Positions 8,281 to 16,231 of a DNA stretch of 60,754 bases are shown one piece after another. The stretch is taken from positions 1 to 60,754 of the forward strand of contig JAYWHR010000016.1 in the NCBI GenBank assembly GCA_043777675.1. Reading direction: 5' to 3'. The translations under genes were made by a program, and so were the position numbers. The notes under the pieces were generated by a model. It saw nothing but the letters and a program-made list of their open reading frames with translations. It had not been told where the DNA came from and did no database searches. Source of the stretch: JANMDU01 sp043777675 (lineage in GTDB: Bacteria; Pseudomonadota; Gammaproteobacteria; Burkholderiales; Burkholderiaceae_C). Position 1 is the stretch's first letter. Each line of letters begins with the position of its first letter.

Positions 8281-9162
8281 ATGAATACAAACTTACCTAC
8301 TTCAGCGCCAGCCCCCACTCACGCACCCTTGATTGAACTCAAGGACGTGCATTTTGGTTATGGGCAACCGGTAAACACAGGGCGAAAAATCCTGGATGGC
8401 GTCACGCTGTCGATCGAACGCGGAAAAGTGACGGCATTGATGGGCGCGTCGGGCGGCGGGAAGACGACAGTATTGCGCTTGATCGGCGGGCAGGTGAAAG
8501 CGCAGCAGGGCGAGGTCTTGTTTGATAACAGCAACATCGCCACCCTGGATCAAAATGGTTTGTATGCCGTGCGCCGGCGCATGGGCATGCTGTTTCAGTT
8601 TGGGGCGATTTTTTCGGATTTGAGCGCGTTTGATAATGTGGCGTTTCCGCTGCGCGAGCTGACTGATCTGTCCGAGCCGATGATTCGCGATATCGTACTG
8701 ATGAAGCTGCATGCTGTAGGCCTGCGGGGCGCGCGGGATTTGATGCCTAGCGAGCTCTCGGGCGGCATGGCGAGGCGCGTGGCGCTTGCCCGGGCGATGG
8801 CACTCGATCCAGAATTGGTGATGTATGACGAACCTTTTGCAGGGCTTGATCCCATTTCGCTGGGCACTTCGGGCCAGCTGATTCGCCAGCTCAATGATGC
8901 GCTTGGCATCACGAGCATCATCGTCTCGCATGATTTGGAAGAAACTTTTTTGATTGCAGACAAAGTAATCATCTTGGCCAACGGCAAGATTGCAGCGCAG
9001 GGCACGCCTGATGAAGTCAAGAACTCCGATGATCCGCTGGTGCATCAGTTTGTCAATGCGAAAGCGGATGGGCCAGTGAAGTTTCAGTATCCCGGGGCGA
9101 GCATTGAGGAAGATTTTGGTTCGGGCGTGAAATTGCCAGTTAAAACGGGGAACAGCAAATGA
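8281..9162 (+). CDS. mlaF: Phospholipid transport ABC ATPase MlaF
   Basis: MlaF is the ATPase of the inner-membrane MlaFEDB complex, which moves phospholipids between the inner and outer membranes. The Walker A motif is GASGGGKTTVLRL near residue 55, the ABC signature is ELSGGMARRVALARAMALDPE, and the Walker B is ELVMYDEPFAGLDP with switch histidine in IIVSHDLEETF. At 293 residues it is about 25 longer than E. coli MlaF, with a proline/serine-rich N-terminus and an acidic C-terminal tail. It overlaps mlaE by 4 bases. The start is uncertain: the ATG has no Shine-Dalgarno sequence and follows a terminator hairpin by 3 bases, so either the mRNA is leaderless or an internal start such as TTG near 8329 is used. 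Confidence 0.93.
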   Translation: MNTNLPTSAPAPTHAPLIELKDVHFGYGQPVNTGRKILDGVTLSIERGKVTALMGASGGGKTTVLRLIGGQVKAQQGEVLFDNSNIATLDQNGLYAVRRRMGMLFQFGAIFSDLSAFDNVAFPLRELTDLSEPMIRDIVLMKLHAVGLRGARDLMPSELSGGMARRVALARAMALDPELVMYDEPFAGLDPISLGTSGQLIRQLNDALGITSIIVSHDLEETFLIADKVIILANGKIAAQGTPDEVKNSDDPLVHQFVNAKADGPVKFQYPGASIEEDFGSGVKLPVKTGNSK

Positions 9163-9941
9163 GTTGGCTCAGCCCATCAGACATCGGCTTCGCAGTGCGT
9201 AGCGCGCTTGCCAACATCGGGCACGCTGCCCGCCTGTTTGTGCGGCTGGTCTCACTGGCGGGCGCGAGCTTCAAGCGCTTTGGCTTGATACGCGACCAGA
9301 TTCATTTTCTAGGCAATTATTCGCTTTTGATCATTACCGTCAGTGGCCTGTTTGTGGGTTTTGTGCTTGGGCTTCAAGGCTACTACACCTTACAGCGTTA
9401 TGGCTCATCGGAGGCCTTAGGACTGTTGGTGGCGCTTAGTTTGGTGCGGGAACTGGGGCCGGTGATCACAGCTCTGCTGTTTGCAGGCCGTGCAGGCACT
9501 GCACTCACGGCTGAGGTCGGCATCATGAAGCGCGATGAGGTGCTGGCCTACATGGAGATGAGCGCGATTGATCCGATTGCCCGCATTCTTGCGCCGCGTT
9601 TTTGGGGCGGCGTGATTGCAATGCCCATTCTTGCGGCAGTGTTTAGCGCGGTGGGCATCTTGGGTGGTTATGTGGTGGGCGTGCTGATGATTGGCATTGA
9701 CGGGGGCTCGTTTTGGAGCCAGATGCAAGGTGGTGTGGATGTCTGGCGCGATGTGGGTAATGGTGTGATCAAAAGCGTGGTCTTTGGCGTTGCGGTGACA
9801 TTCATCGCTCTGTTTCAGGGTTATGAGGCGCAGCCCACGCCAGAAGGCGTGGCGCGCGCCACCACGCGCACCGTGGTGATGGGCAGCTTGGCAGTGCTGG
9901 GCTTGGATTTCATGCTCACTGCGATGATGTTTTCAATTTAA
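9159..9941 (+). CDS. mlaE: Phospholipid transport permease MlaE
   Basis: MlaE is the integral membrane permease of the Mla complex. The 260 residues contain an amphipathic N-terminus and five or so hydrophobic segments: LLIITVSGLFVGFVLGLQG, the ALSLVRELGPVITALLFAGRAG stretch typical of the MlaE/TTG2B family, then VIAMPILAAVFSAVGILGGY, VVFGVAVTFIALFQGYEA, and a C-terminal helix ending at LTAMMFSI. The EVGIMKRDEVLAYMEMSAIDP loop is the coupling region for MlaF. It overlaps mlaF by ATGA and is followed 29 bases later by mlaD. Confidence 0.95.
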   Translation: MSWLSPSDIGFAVRSALANIGHAARLFVRLVSLAGASFKRFGLIRDQIHFLGNYSLLIITVSGLFVGFVLGLQGYYTLQRYGSSEALGLLVALSLVRELGPVITALLFAGRAGTALTAEVGIMKRDEVLAYMEMSAIDPIARILAPRFWGGVIAMPILAAVFSAVGILGGYVVGVLMIGIDGGSFWSQMQGGVDVWRDVGNGVIKSVVFGVAVTFIALFQGYEAQPTPEGVARATTRTVVMGSLAVLGLDFMLTAMMFSI

Positions 9942-9970
9942 TTGACGCAATAACGGTTTGGAGAAATACG

Positions 9971-10477
9971 ATGCAACGCTCTAAAAATGATGTTTGGGTA
10001 GGCCTGTTTGTGCTGATCGGCGCGGTAGCTGTTCTTTTCTTGGCTTTGAAAGCAGCGAATTTGCTGTCGCTTAATTTCGATTCAACTTACCGAGTGGCTG
10101 CAAAGTTTGACAATATTGGCGGCTTGAAGTCAGGAGCGGCTGTAAAAAGCGCTGGCGTCGTTGTCGGTCGTGTGGAATCCATCACCTTCGACGATAAAAC
10201 TTACCAAGCACGCGCCATGCTAACAATGCAAAGCAAATTTGCCTTTCCCAAAGACAGCTCCCTTAAAATCCTCACGAGTGGCTTATTGGGTGAGCAATAC
10301 ATAGGAATGGAAGCTGGCGCTGATGACAAAAATCTGGTGCAAGGCGATACGATCAAAGCCACGCAATCTGCAGTCATATTAGAAAACTTGATTTCTCAAT
10401 TTCTCTTTAGTAAGGCTTCGGAGGGAGGCTCCAGCCCAAGTTCTGGCTCCAACTCCCCCAACGGCAACAAAAAATAG
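9971..10477 (+). CDS. mlaD: Phospholipid-binding MCE protein MlaD
   Basis: MlaD forms the periplasmic hexameric ring anchored to MlaFE that handles lipid transfer to MlaC. A single N-terminal transmembrane helix (about residues 9-29, VWVGLFVLIGAVAVLFLALK) is followed by one MCE domain (YRVAAKFDNIGGLKSGAAVKSAGVVVGRV). Toward the end, the hydrophobic pore-forming helix VILENLISQFLF precedes a serine/glycine/asparagine-rich tail. The length of 168 residues is normal. A GGAG ribosome site lies 8 bases before the ATG. mlaA follows after only 10 bases. Confidence 0.95.
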   Translation: MQRSKNDVWVGLFVLIGAVAVLFLALKAANLLSLNFDSTYRVAAKFDNIGGLKSGAAVKSAGVVVGRVESITFDDKTYQARAMLTMQSKFAFPKDSSLKILTSGLLGEQYIGMEAGADDKNLVQGDTIKATQSAVILENLISQFLFSKASEGGSSPSSGSNSPNGNKK

Positions 10478-10487
10478 GCGGCTCATC

Positions 10488-11240
10488 ATGATCTACACGA
10501 CTATTAAATGGATAGCGAATCGCGCAATATACTTGCCGGCAATCTTAGGATTCGCCTTGCTTTCAGGCTGTGCCAGCGGTCCACAAGCCAATCCGACAGA
10601 TCCGCTTGAGCCATTGAATCGCAGCGTATATTCTCTGAATGAAGGGGTGGATAAAGCCGTGCTCAAGCCGTTAGCACTTGGCTACAAAGCCGTCACCCCC
10701 CAACCCATTCGCGCTGGCGTGAGCAATTTTTTCAACAACATAGAAGATTTATGGTCTAGCATCAACGGTGTGCTTCAGTTGCGCCCGAAAGTTGCGGTCG
10801 ATAACTTTATGCGTTTTAGTTTTAACACTGTCTTCGGCTTGGCTGGCGTGCTAGATATTGCCAGTGAAATGGGCATTGAGCGCCAGCCTGAAGATATCGG
10901 AAAGACGTTGGGGCGGTGGGGTGTGCCGGCCGGCCCGTATTTGGTGCTTCCCTTATTTGGCCCAAGCACCTTACGCGATGCCTCAACGATTGCATTAGAA
11001 AATAGGTATGACCCGATTTCTCAAATGGATCCTGTTAAAGCGCGCAACAGTTTGACAGTGTTGGGCCTGATCGATACACGCACGAACCTCTTGCCGATCG
11101 ATAAATTTCTGGATGAGGCCGCTTTGGACAAATACAGCTTCACGCGAGATGCCTTCTTGCAAAAGCGGCGTGCTGGGATTTACAAACCAAGCGCAAGTAC
11201 GGATGACGACGATAAAAATCCTGTTGATGCAAAGAAGTAG
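10488..11240 (+). CDS. mlaA: Outer-membrane lipoprotein MlaA (VacJ)
   Basis: MlaA sits in the outer membrane with porins and removes misplaced outer-leaflet phospholipids. The lipoprotein signal is residues 1-27, with lipobox LLSGC (C28). The conserved DPLEPLNRSVYSLNEGVDKAVLKPLALGYK begins the mature domain, and RWGVPAGPYLVLPLFGPSTLRD is the family signature. Length is 250 residues. Residues 5-18 of the signal peptide (TIKWIANRAIYLPA) are encoded by a copy of the 40-bp dispersed element (10501-10540). The C-terminus is acidic/lysine-rich (STDDDDKNP). Location of mlaA inside the mlaFED-C-B operon is usual in betaproteobacteria, unlike E. coli. Confidence 0.95.
   Translation: MIYTTIKWIANRAIYLPAILGFALLSGCASGPQANPTDPLEPLNRSVYSLNEGVDKAVLKPLALGYKAVTPQPIRAGVSNFFNNIEDLWSSINGVLQLRPKVAVDNFMRFSFNTVFGLAGVLDIASEMGIERQPEDIGKTLGRWGVPAGPYLVLPLFGPSTLRDASTIALENRYDPISQMDPVKARNSLTVLGLIDTRTNLLPIDKFLDEAALDKYSFTRDAFLQKRRAGIYKPSASTDDDDKNPVDAKK
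10501..10540 (+). repeat. 40-bp dispersed element, copy 2 (in mlaA signal peptide)
   Basis: CTATTAAATGGATAGC, an 18-base spacer containing CGCGCA, then GCCGGC. It is translated in the frame xCT-ATN, giving residues 5-18 of MlaA. Confidence 0.9.
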
Positions 11241-11363
11241 CGTATCAAGCTGCAAAAAATCACAGTTTAGGTGGGCTAGCTGCAACTTTGTCTGCCTAGC
11301 CTGCACTCCAAGCGTTAAGAAAGCATATGGTGCGCTTTGTGCCCATGCTCTGAAAGGATCTCC

Positions 11364-11981
11364 ATGAACCGCCGTTGGTTTTTCACTCTCGCCACAAGCT
11401 TGGGTTTGCTCGCAGCCCCATTTTTACCCGTTTATGCACAAAGTGCGGAAGCACCCGATGCTTTTATCAAGCGGCTGTCAGTGGACGTGCTCGATACGAT
11501 CAAGGCAGATAAATCCATTCAAGGCGGCGATGTGAGCAAAATTGCTACCTTAGTAGATACAAAGATCATGCCAAACGTGAATTTTCAGCGCATGACTGCA
11601 TCTGCCGTAGGCCGTAGCTGGCGCTCTGCCACACCAGATCAGCAAAAGCGCTTAGAAGCAGAATTTAAAGCACTTTTGATGCGTACATATGCTGGCGCTC
11701 TTTCTGAAGTGAAAGACCAAAGCATCGTGATGCGACCTTTGCGTATGGCTGAGGGCGATACTGAAGTCATTGTGCGTACGGAAGTTAAAGGCCGTGGTGA
11801 TCCGATCACGTTGGACTACCGTGTTGAGAAAGCCGGTGCTGCTTGGAAGATTTATGATTTGAATGTGGCCAGCGTTTGGTTGGTCGAAACCTATCGGACG
11901 CAGTTTTCTCAAGAAATCAACGCCAACGGGATTGATGGCCTGATTGCTAAGCTCGTAGAGCGCAATAAGGGTCGCAAGTAA
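11364..11981 (+). CDS. mlaC: Periplasmic phospholipid carrier MlaC
   Basis: MlaC shuttles phospholipids through the periplasm between MlaA and MlaD. The start at 11364 is supported by AAAGGA six bases upstream; an upstream in-frame TTG/GTG-type start would add nine residues and is unlikely. A signal peptide MNRRWFFTLATSLGLLAAPF...YAQ is followed by the MlaC/Ttg2D domain (about residues 30-200): DVLDTIKADKSI, GRSWRSATPDQQKRLEAEFKALL and VASVWLVETYRTQFSQEI are family landmarks. Length 205 residues. A 123-base gap to mlaA contains no gene. Confidence 0.95.
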   Translation: MNRRWFFTLATSLGLLAAPFLPVYAQSAEAPDAFIKRLSVDVLDTIKADKSIQGGDVSKIATLVDTKIMPNVNFQRMTASAVGRSWRSATPDQQKRLEAEFKALLMRTYAGALSEVKDQSIVMRPLRMAEGDTEVIVRTEVKGRGDPITLDYRVEKAGAAWKIYDLNVASVWLVETYRTQFSQEINANGIDGLIAKLVERNKGRK

Positions 11982-11998
11982 AGTAGAAGTCGATTGTC

Positions 11999-12268
11999 AT
12001 GCTTGTTCTTCCTTCTACCATCACACACGCCAACGCGCGGACTTGTACTCATATGCTTGCGCAGGCGCTTCGTGCGCTTTCACAGACGGCTGTGGCTGAT
12101 GCGTCAGGTTTGCACAGCTTTGATTCTTCCGCCATTGCAGTGTTACTTGAGTGCAGGCGCGAAGCCCAGTTGCAGGGTAAAAGCTTTTCCGTTCGCGGCC
12201 TGTCAGAGCGTCTTCGCTCTTTGGCAGCGCTATACGGCGTGGCTGAGTTATTACCTGCTGCGCCCTAG
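11999..12268 (+). CDS. mlaB: STAS-domain protein MlaB
   Basis: MlaB binds MlaF and stabilises the ABC complex. The 89-residue product is a minimal STAS domain with the conserved segment FDSSAIAVLLECRREAQ, where the DSS serines correspond to the phosphorylatable position of anti-sigma antagonists, and a C-terminal VRGLSERLRSLAALYGVAELL. It lies 17 bases after mlaC and completes the set mlaF-E-D-A-C-B. Confidence 0.88.
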   Translation: MLVLPSTITHANARTCTHMLAQALRALSQTAVADASGLHSFDSSAIAVLLECRREAQLQGKSFSVRGLSERLRSLAALYGVAELLPAAP

Positions 12269-12304
12269 GTTTGCTTGCTGCCTGAGCCCTACAATATGGG
12301 GTTC

Positions 12305-13222
12305 ATGACAACAGCAATTTCAGTCAATTCCGTTACCAAGCGCTACGAGAGCGCCAAAACCGGTGGCAACAGCCTCATTGCCTTAGACAACGTCAGCCTC
12401 AAGATCGAGGAAGGCGAATTCTTTGGTCTTCTTGGGCCCAATGGCGCAGGCAAAACTACGCTCATCAGCATTTTGGCTGGCCTTACGCGAGCGAGCGAGG
12501 GCAACATCACGGTGCACGGCCATGATGTACAAAAAGACTACGCCGCTGCTCGCAAGCAGCTAGGCGTGGTACCTCAGGAGCTGGTGTTTGATCCATTTTT
12601 TAGTGTGCGCCAATCTTTGCGTATTCAATCGGGCTATTTCGGCGTCAAAAACAACGACGCTTGGATTGATGAGTTGCTGCACAGCTTGGGCCTGACTAAC
12701 AAGCAAGATGCCAATATGCGCCAGCTCTCTGGCGGCATGAAGCGCCGCGTCTTGGTGGCGCAAGCTTTGGTACACAAGCCGCCCGTGATTGTGCTCGATG
12801 AGCCCACAGCGGGCGTCGATGTCGAGCTGCGGCAGACACTTTGGCAATTCATTGCCAAACTCAACAAACAAGGCAGCACCGTGCTCCTGACCACGCATTA
12901 CTTAGAAGAAGCCGAAGCGCTGTGCGGCCGCTTAGCGATGCTGAAAAACGGCAAGGTCGTTGCACTTGAGAAAACCTCCACGCTGCTCAAAGCTGCATCA
13001 TCGAATGTCTTGCGCTTCAAAATTGATAGCGAACTCCCTAGTGATCTGGCCGGCAAAGCAAGGATTACAGGCCGAATCGTGCAATTTCCTGCGCATAATG
13101 CACTGGAAATTGAGCAGTACCTCGCCGCTGTGCGCAGCGCGGGCATTGAGGCGCAAGACGTGGAAATTCGCAAGGCAGATTTGGAAGATGTGTTCCTTGA
13201 TGTGATGGGAGCTTCATCATGA
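12305..13222 (+). CDS. ABC-2 type exporter, ATP-binding subunit
   Basis: This 305-residue ATPase drives the permease encoded next. Visible motifs are Walker A GPNGAGKTTLISILAG, Q-loop VPQELVFD, signature QLSGGMKRRVLVAQAL, Walker B VIVLDEPTAGVDVELR and switch TTHYLEEAE. A C-terminal regulatory extension (about 230-305) is typical of YadG/CcmA-type exporters. The ATG at 12305 (MTTAISVNSVTKRYES) fits family N-termini; ATG 12296 or TTG 12275 are alternatives, all without a clear ribosome site. In this neighbourhood between mla and murA the pair is conserved in betaproteobacteria. The substrate is unknown; a role in cell envelope export is an inference from context. Confidence 0.9.
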   Translation: MTTAISVNSVTKRYESAKTGGNSLIALDNVSLKIEEGEFFGLLGPNGAGKTTLISILAGLTRASEGNITVHGHDVQKDYAAARKQLGVVPQELVFDPFFSVRQSLRIQSGYFGVKNNDAWIDELLHSLGLTNKQDANMRQLSGGMKRRVLVAQALVHKPPVIVLDEPTAGVDVELRQTLWQFIAKLNKQGSTVLLTTHYLEEAEALCGRLAMLKNGKVVALEKTSTLLKAASSNVLRFKIDSELPSDLAGKARITGRIVQFPAHNALEIEQYLAAVRSAGIEAQDVEIRKADLEDVFLDVMGASS

Positions 13223-13992
13223 GTATCAGCAGCAAACTGACTGGCTGGCAAACACTCTTCTATAAAGAAGTGTTGCGCTTTTGGAATGTCGGCTTTCAAA
13301 CTGTGGGCGCGCCGATCCTCACCGCTGTGCTCTACATGCTCATTTTCGGCCATGTGCTGGAAGACCATGTGAAGGTGTATGACAAGATCAATTACACCGC
13401 CTTCCTTGTGCCGGGCCTCGTGATGATGAGCGTGCTGCAAAACGCATTTGCCAACAGCTCATCGAGCTTGATTCAAAGCAAGATCATGGGTAACTTGGTG
13501 TTTTTGTTGCTCACACCGCTGTCGCATCGCGCATGGTTTGTGGCCTACGTGGGCTCATCTGTAGCGCGCGGTTTGGCAGTGGGCGCAGGCGTGTTGGCTG
13601 TGACATGGTGGTTTGGCAAGCCGGGCATGGCTGCGCCGCTCTGGGCTTTGGTGTTTGCCGTGCTGGGCGCAGCGATGCTCGGAGCGATGGGCTTGATTGC
13701 TGGCCTGTGGGCAGAGAAGTTTGATCAGATGGCCGCGTTTCAAAATTTCATCATCATGCCGATGACGTTCTTATCCGGCGTGTTTTATTCCATCCATTCG
13801 CTGCCGCCTTTTTGGCAAACGGTCAGCCACTTGAATCCGTTTTTCTACATGATTGATGGCTTTCGTTATGGCTTTTTTGGTGTGAGCGATATCTCACCTT
13901 GGATCAGTCTCGCGGTAGTGGGCACAGCAGCCGGCATCGTGAGCTTGATCGCCTTGCATCTTCTCAAAATTGGCTACAAAATTCGCAGTTAA
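13219..13992 (+). CDS. ABC-2 type exporter, permease subunit
   Basis: The 257-residue membrane protein overlaps the ATPase gene by 4 bases. Six hydrophobic segments can be seen, from GAPILTAVLYMLIFGHVLED to AVVGTAAGIVSLIALHLLKIG, and the amphipathic N-terminus LTGWQTLFYKEVLRFWN is typical of ABC-2 transporters such as YadH. The re-entrant signature region is MPMTFLSGVFYSIHSLPPFWQ. Together with the preceding gene it forms a complete two-component exporter. Substrate not predictable. Confidence 0.92.
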   Translation: MSISSKLTGWQTLFYKEVLRFWNVGFQTVGAPILTAVLYMLIFGHVLEDHVKVYDKINYTAFLVPGLVMMSVLQNAFANSSSSLIQSKIMGNLVFLLLTPLSHRAWFVAYVGSSVARGLAVGAGVLAVTWWFGKPGMAAPLWALVFAVLGAAMLGAMGLIAGLWAEKFDQMAAFQNFIIMPMTFLSGVFYSIHSLPPFWQTVSHLNPFFYMIDGFRYGFFGVSDISPWISLAVVGTAAGIVSLIALHLLKIGYKIRS

Positions 13993-13995
13993 ATC

Positions 13996-14250
13996 ATGGA
14001 CGCAGCACAACTTAAAGACATCATCACAGCTGGGCTAAAGTGCCAGCACATCGAAACCGATGGCGACGGCCGTCACTGGAACGCGCTGATCGTGTCGCCA
14101 GAATTTGAAGGCAAGCGCGGGGTGCAAAGGCATCAGCTGGTGTATGCCACTCTTGGCCAGCGCATGCATACTGACGAGATCCACGCGCTCGCGATGAAAA
14201 CGCTCTCGCCTGCTGAATGGGCTGCGCAAGGCTCTCAACCCAAGCCATAA
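13996..14250 (+). CDS. ibaG: BolA/IbaG family protein
   Basis: An 84-residue BolA-fold protein, 3 bases after the permease gene. The class II KH-like fold is seen in the segment DGRHWNALIVSPEFEGKRGVQRHQLVYATLGQRM and the invariant histidine in MHTDEIHALAMKT. IbaG/BolA proteins bind glutaredoxin-coordinated 2Fe-2S clusters and affect envelope stress. Its position before murA matches the E. coli mla-ibaG-murA order. The symbol is by synteny and is not proven. Confidence 0.85.
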   Translation: MDAAQLKDIITAGLKCQHIETDGDGRHWNALIVSPEFEGKRGVQRHQLVYATLGQRMHTDEIHALAMKTLSPAEWAAQGSQPKP

Positions 14251-14276
14251 AGCAACAAACAAAGCGATTCATCAAA

Positions 14277-15548
14277 ATGGACAAACTCCTCATCCGTGGC
14301 GGCCAGCGCCTAAATGGTACCGTCAGTATCTCTGGCGCTAAAAACGCAGCGCTGCCTGAAATCTGCGCCACTTTGCTCACCAACAAGCCAGTGCATTTAA
14401 CCAATGTGCCGCGCCTGCAAGATGTAGCGACAATTCGCAAGATTTTGGAAAGCATGGGTGTGCGGGCTGAGACGCACGGTGAGCGCGGTGGCATGAGCTT
14501 CACAGCGCCAGACAGCATCACACCATTTGCGGCTTACGATTTGGTAAAAACCATGCGCGCCTCCGTCATGACGCTCGGGCCTTTGCTCGCACGCTTTGGC
14601 CATGCCAAAGTCTCTCTGCCGGGAGGTTGCGCAATTGGCGCTCGTCCAGTCGATCAACACATCAAAGGCCTCACTGCCATGGGCGCAGAGATCGTGGTGG
14701 AGCACGGCTACATGATAGCGACTCTGCCCAAAGGTATGACGCGCTTGAAAGGCGCACGCATCACGACCGATATGGTCACGGTCACAGGTACTGAAAATTT
14801 TATGATGGCCGCTTGCCTTGCCGATGGCGAGACGGTGCTAGAGAATGCCGCGCAAGAGCCAGAGATTCCTGATCTAGCCGAGATGCTGATCAAGATGGGT
14901 GCAAAAATTGAAGGCCACGGTACGAGCAAGATTCGTATTCAGGGCGTTGAAAAATTGCATGGCTGCGAGCATGCGGTGGTGGCGGATCGCATTGAATGCG
15001 GTACGTTTTTATGCGCTGTGGCCGCTGCCGGCGGCGAGGTGGTTTTGCAACATGGCCGAGTCGATCATTTGGATGCGGTCATCGATAAACTGCGTGATGC
15101 AGGCGCTGTGATTGAATCTGTTCAAGGCGGCATCAAAGTCAGTGCGAGCGGCCGCATGAAAGCACAAACCTTCCGCACCACCGAATACCCCGGTTTCCCT
15201 ACCGACATGCAAGCGCAGTTCATGGCGCTCAATTGCGTGGCAGAAGGCAATTCAAAAGTCACCGAGACGATTTTTGAAAATCGCTTCATGCACGTGCCCG
15301 AGCTCCAGCGCATGGGCGCGAAGATTCAAATTGATGGCAAAGTGGCCGTGATTGAAGGCATCCCGCGCCTGTCTGGCGCGACCGTGATGGCCACTGATCT
15401 GCGCGCCTCTGCTTCGCTCGTGATCGCAGCGCTGGTCGCTGATGGTGAGACCATCGTCGATCGTATCTATCATTTGGATCGTGGCTACGATCAAATGGAG
15501 GAAAAGCTGCGCGGTATTGGCGCGGATATTGAGCGGATGAAATCATGA
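14277..15548 (+). CDS. murA: UDP-N-acetylglucosamine 1-carboxyvinyltransferase
   Basis: MurA catalyses the first committed step of peptidoglycan synthesis, adding enolpyruvate from PEP to UDP-GlcNAc. The active-site cysteine, which fosfomycin alkylates, is C118 in LPGGCAIGARPVDQH. The N-terminal KLLIRGGQRLNGTVSISGAKNAALP and the C-terminal RGYDQMEEKLRGIGADIER are canonical. Length is 423 residues. I placed the start at ATG 14277 (MDKLLIRGG); an in-frame ATG at 14217 would overlap the BolA gene. It overlaps hisG by 4 bases. Confidence 0.97.
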   Translation: MDKLLIRGGQRLNGTVSISGAKNAALPEICATLLTNKPVHLTNVPRLQDVATIRKILESMGVRAETHGERGGMSFTAPDSITPFAAYDLVKTMRASVMTLGPLLARFGHAKVSLPGGCAIGARPVDQHIKGLTAMGAEIVVEHGYMIATLPKGMTRLKGARITTDMVTVTGTENFMMAACLADGETVLENAAQEPEIPDLAEMLIKMGAKIEGHGTSKIRIQGVEKLHGCEHAVVADRIECGTFLCAVAAAGGEVVLQHGRVDHLDAVIDKLRDAGAVIESVQGGIKVSASGRMKAQTFRTTEYPGFPTDMQAQFMALNCVAEGNSKVTETIFENRFMHVPELQRMGAKIQIDGKVAVIEGIPRLSGATVMATDLRASASLVIAALVADGETIVDRIYHLDRGYDQMEEKLRGIGADIERMKS

Positions 15549-16180
15549 TCACCTTAGCCCTCTCTAAGGGAAGAATCTTCGACGACACCTTGCCGCTCTT
15601 GCGAGCCACGGGCATCGAAGTGCTCGAAGATCCTGAAAAATCTCGCAAGCTCATTTTGCCCACCTCCCGCCCCGATGTTCAAATCATAATGGTGCGAGCC
15701 AGCGATGTACCGACCTATGTGCAATACGGTGGCGCTGATCTCGGTGTGGTGGGCAAAGACACATTGCTAGAGACAGGTGTGCAGGGCCTGTATGTGCCGC
15801 TTGATTTGAAGATCGCCAAATGCCGCGTGAGTGTGGCGGTGCGCGAAGGCTTTGACTATGCGGCGGCGGTCAAGCAAGGCTCACGCCTCAAAGTAGCGAC
15901 CAAGTATGTCAACATCGCTAGAGAGTTTTTTGCGAGCAAAGGCGTTCACGTTGATTTGATTAAGCTCTACGGCTCGATGGAGCTCGCGCCGCTCACAGGC
16001 ATGGCCGATGCGATCGTCGATCTCGTCTCCACCGGCAGCACGCTCAAGGCCAACAAGCTGATTGAAGTAGAGCAAATCATGGAAATCAGCTCGCGCTTGG
16101 TGGTGAACCAAACTTCGCTCAAAACCAAGCAAGCCGTGCTCAAGCCTATTTTGGCCGCGTTTGAAAAAGCAGTTTCTTGA
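15545..16180 (+). CDS. hisG: ATP phosphoribosyltransferase, short form
   Basis: HisG condenses ATP with PRPP, the first step of histidine synthesis. The 211 residues correspond to the short form lacking the C-terminal regulatory domain, which needs the HisZ partner (not in this window). Family motifs are LALSKGRIFDDTLPLL at the N-terminus, ADLGVVGKDTL, and the PRPP loop IVDLVSTGSTLKANKL. The start overlaps the murA stop as ATGA. Histidine genes directly after murA are usual in Burkholderiales. Confidence 0.96.
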   Translation: MITLALSKGRIFDDTLPLLRATGIEVLEDPEKSRKLILPTSRPDVQIIMVRASDVPTYVQYGGADLGVVGKDTLLETGVQGLYVPLDLKIAKCRVSVAVREGFDYAAAVKQGSRLKVATKYVNIAREFFASKGVHVDLIKLYGSMELAPLTGMADAIVDLVSTGSTLKANKLIEVEQIMEISSRLVVNQTSLKTKQAVLKPILAAFEKAVS

Positions 16181-16191
16181 CGAAGAGATTA

Positions 16192-16231
16192 CTATGGATT
16201 TGATAGCATCTGGCGCAGTATTTAAGACGGC
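16192..16231 (+). repeat. 40-bp dispersed element, copy 3 (start of hisD)
   Basis: CTATGGATTTGATAGC, spacer with GGCGCA, GACGGC. The copy is divergent (GCCGGC to GACGGC), and a T-to-G difference from consensus in the palindrome produces the ATG at 16194 used as the hisD start. Confidence 0.75.
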
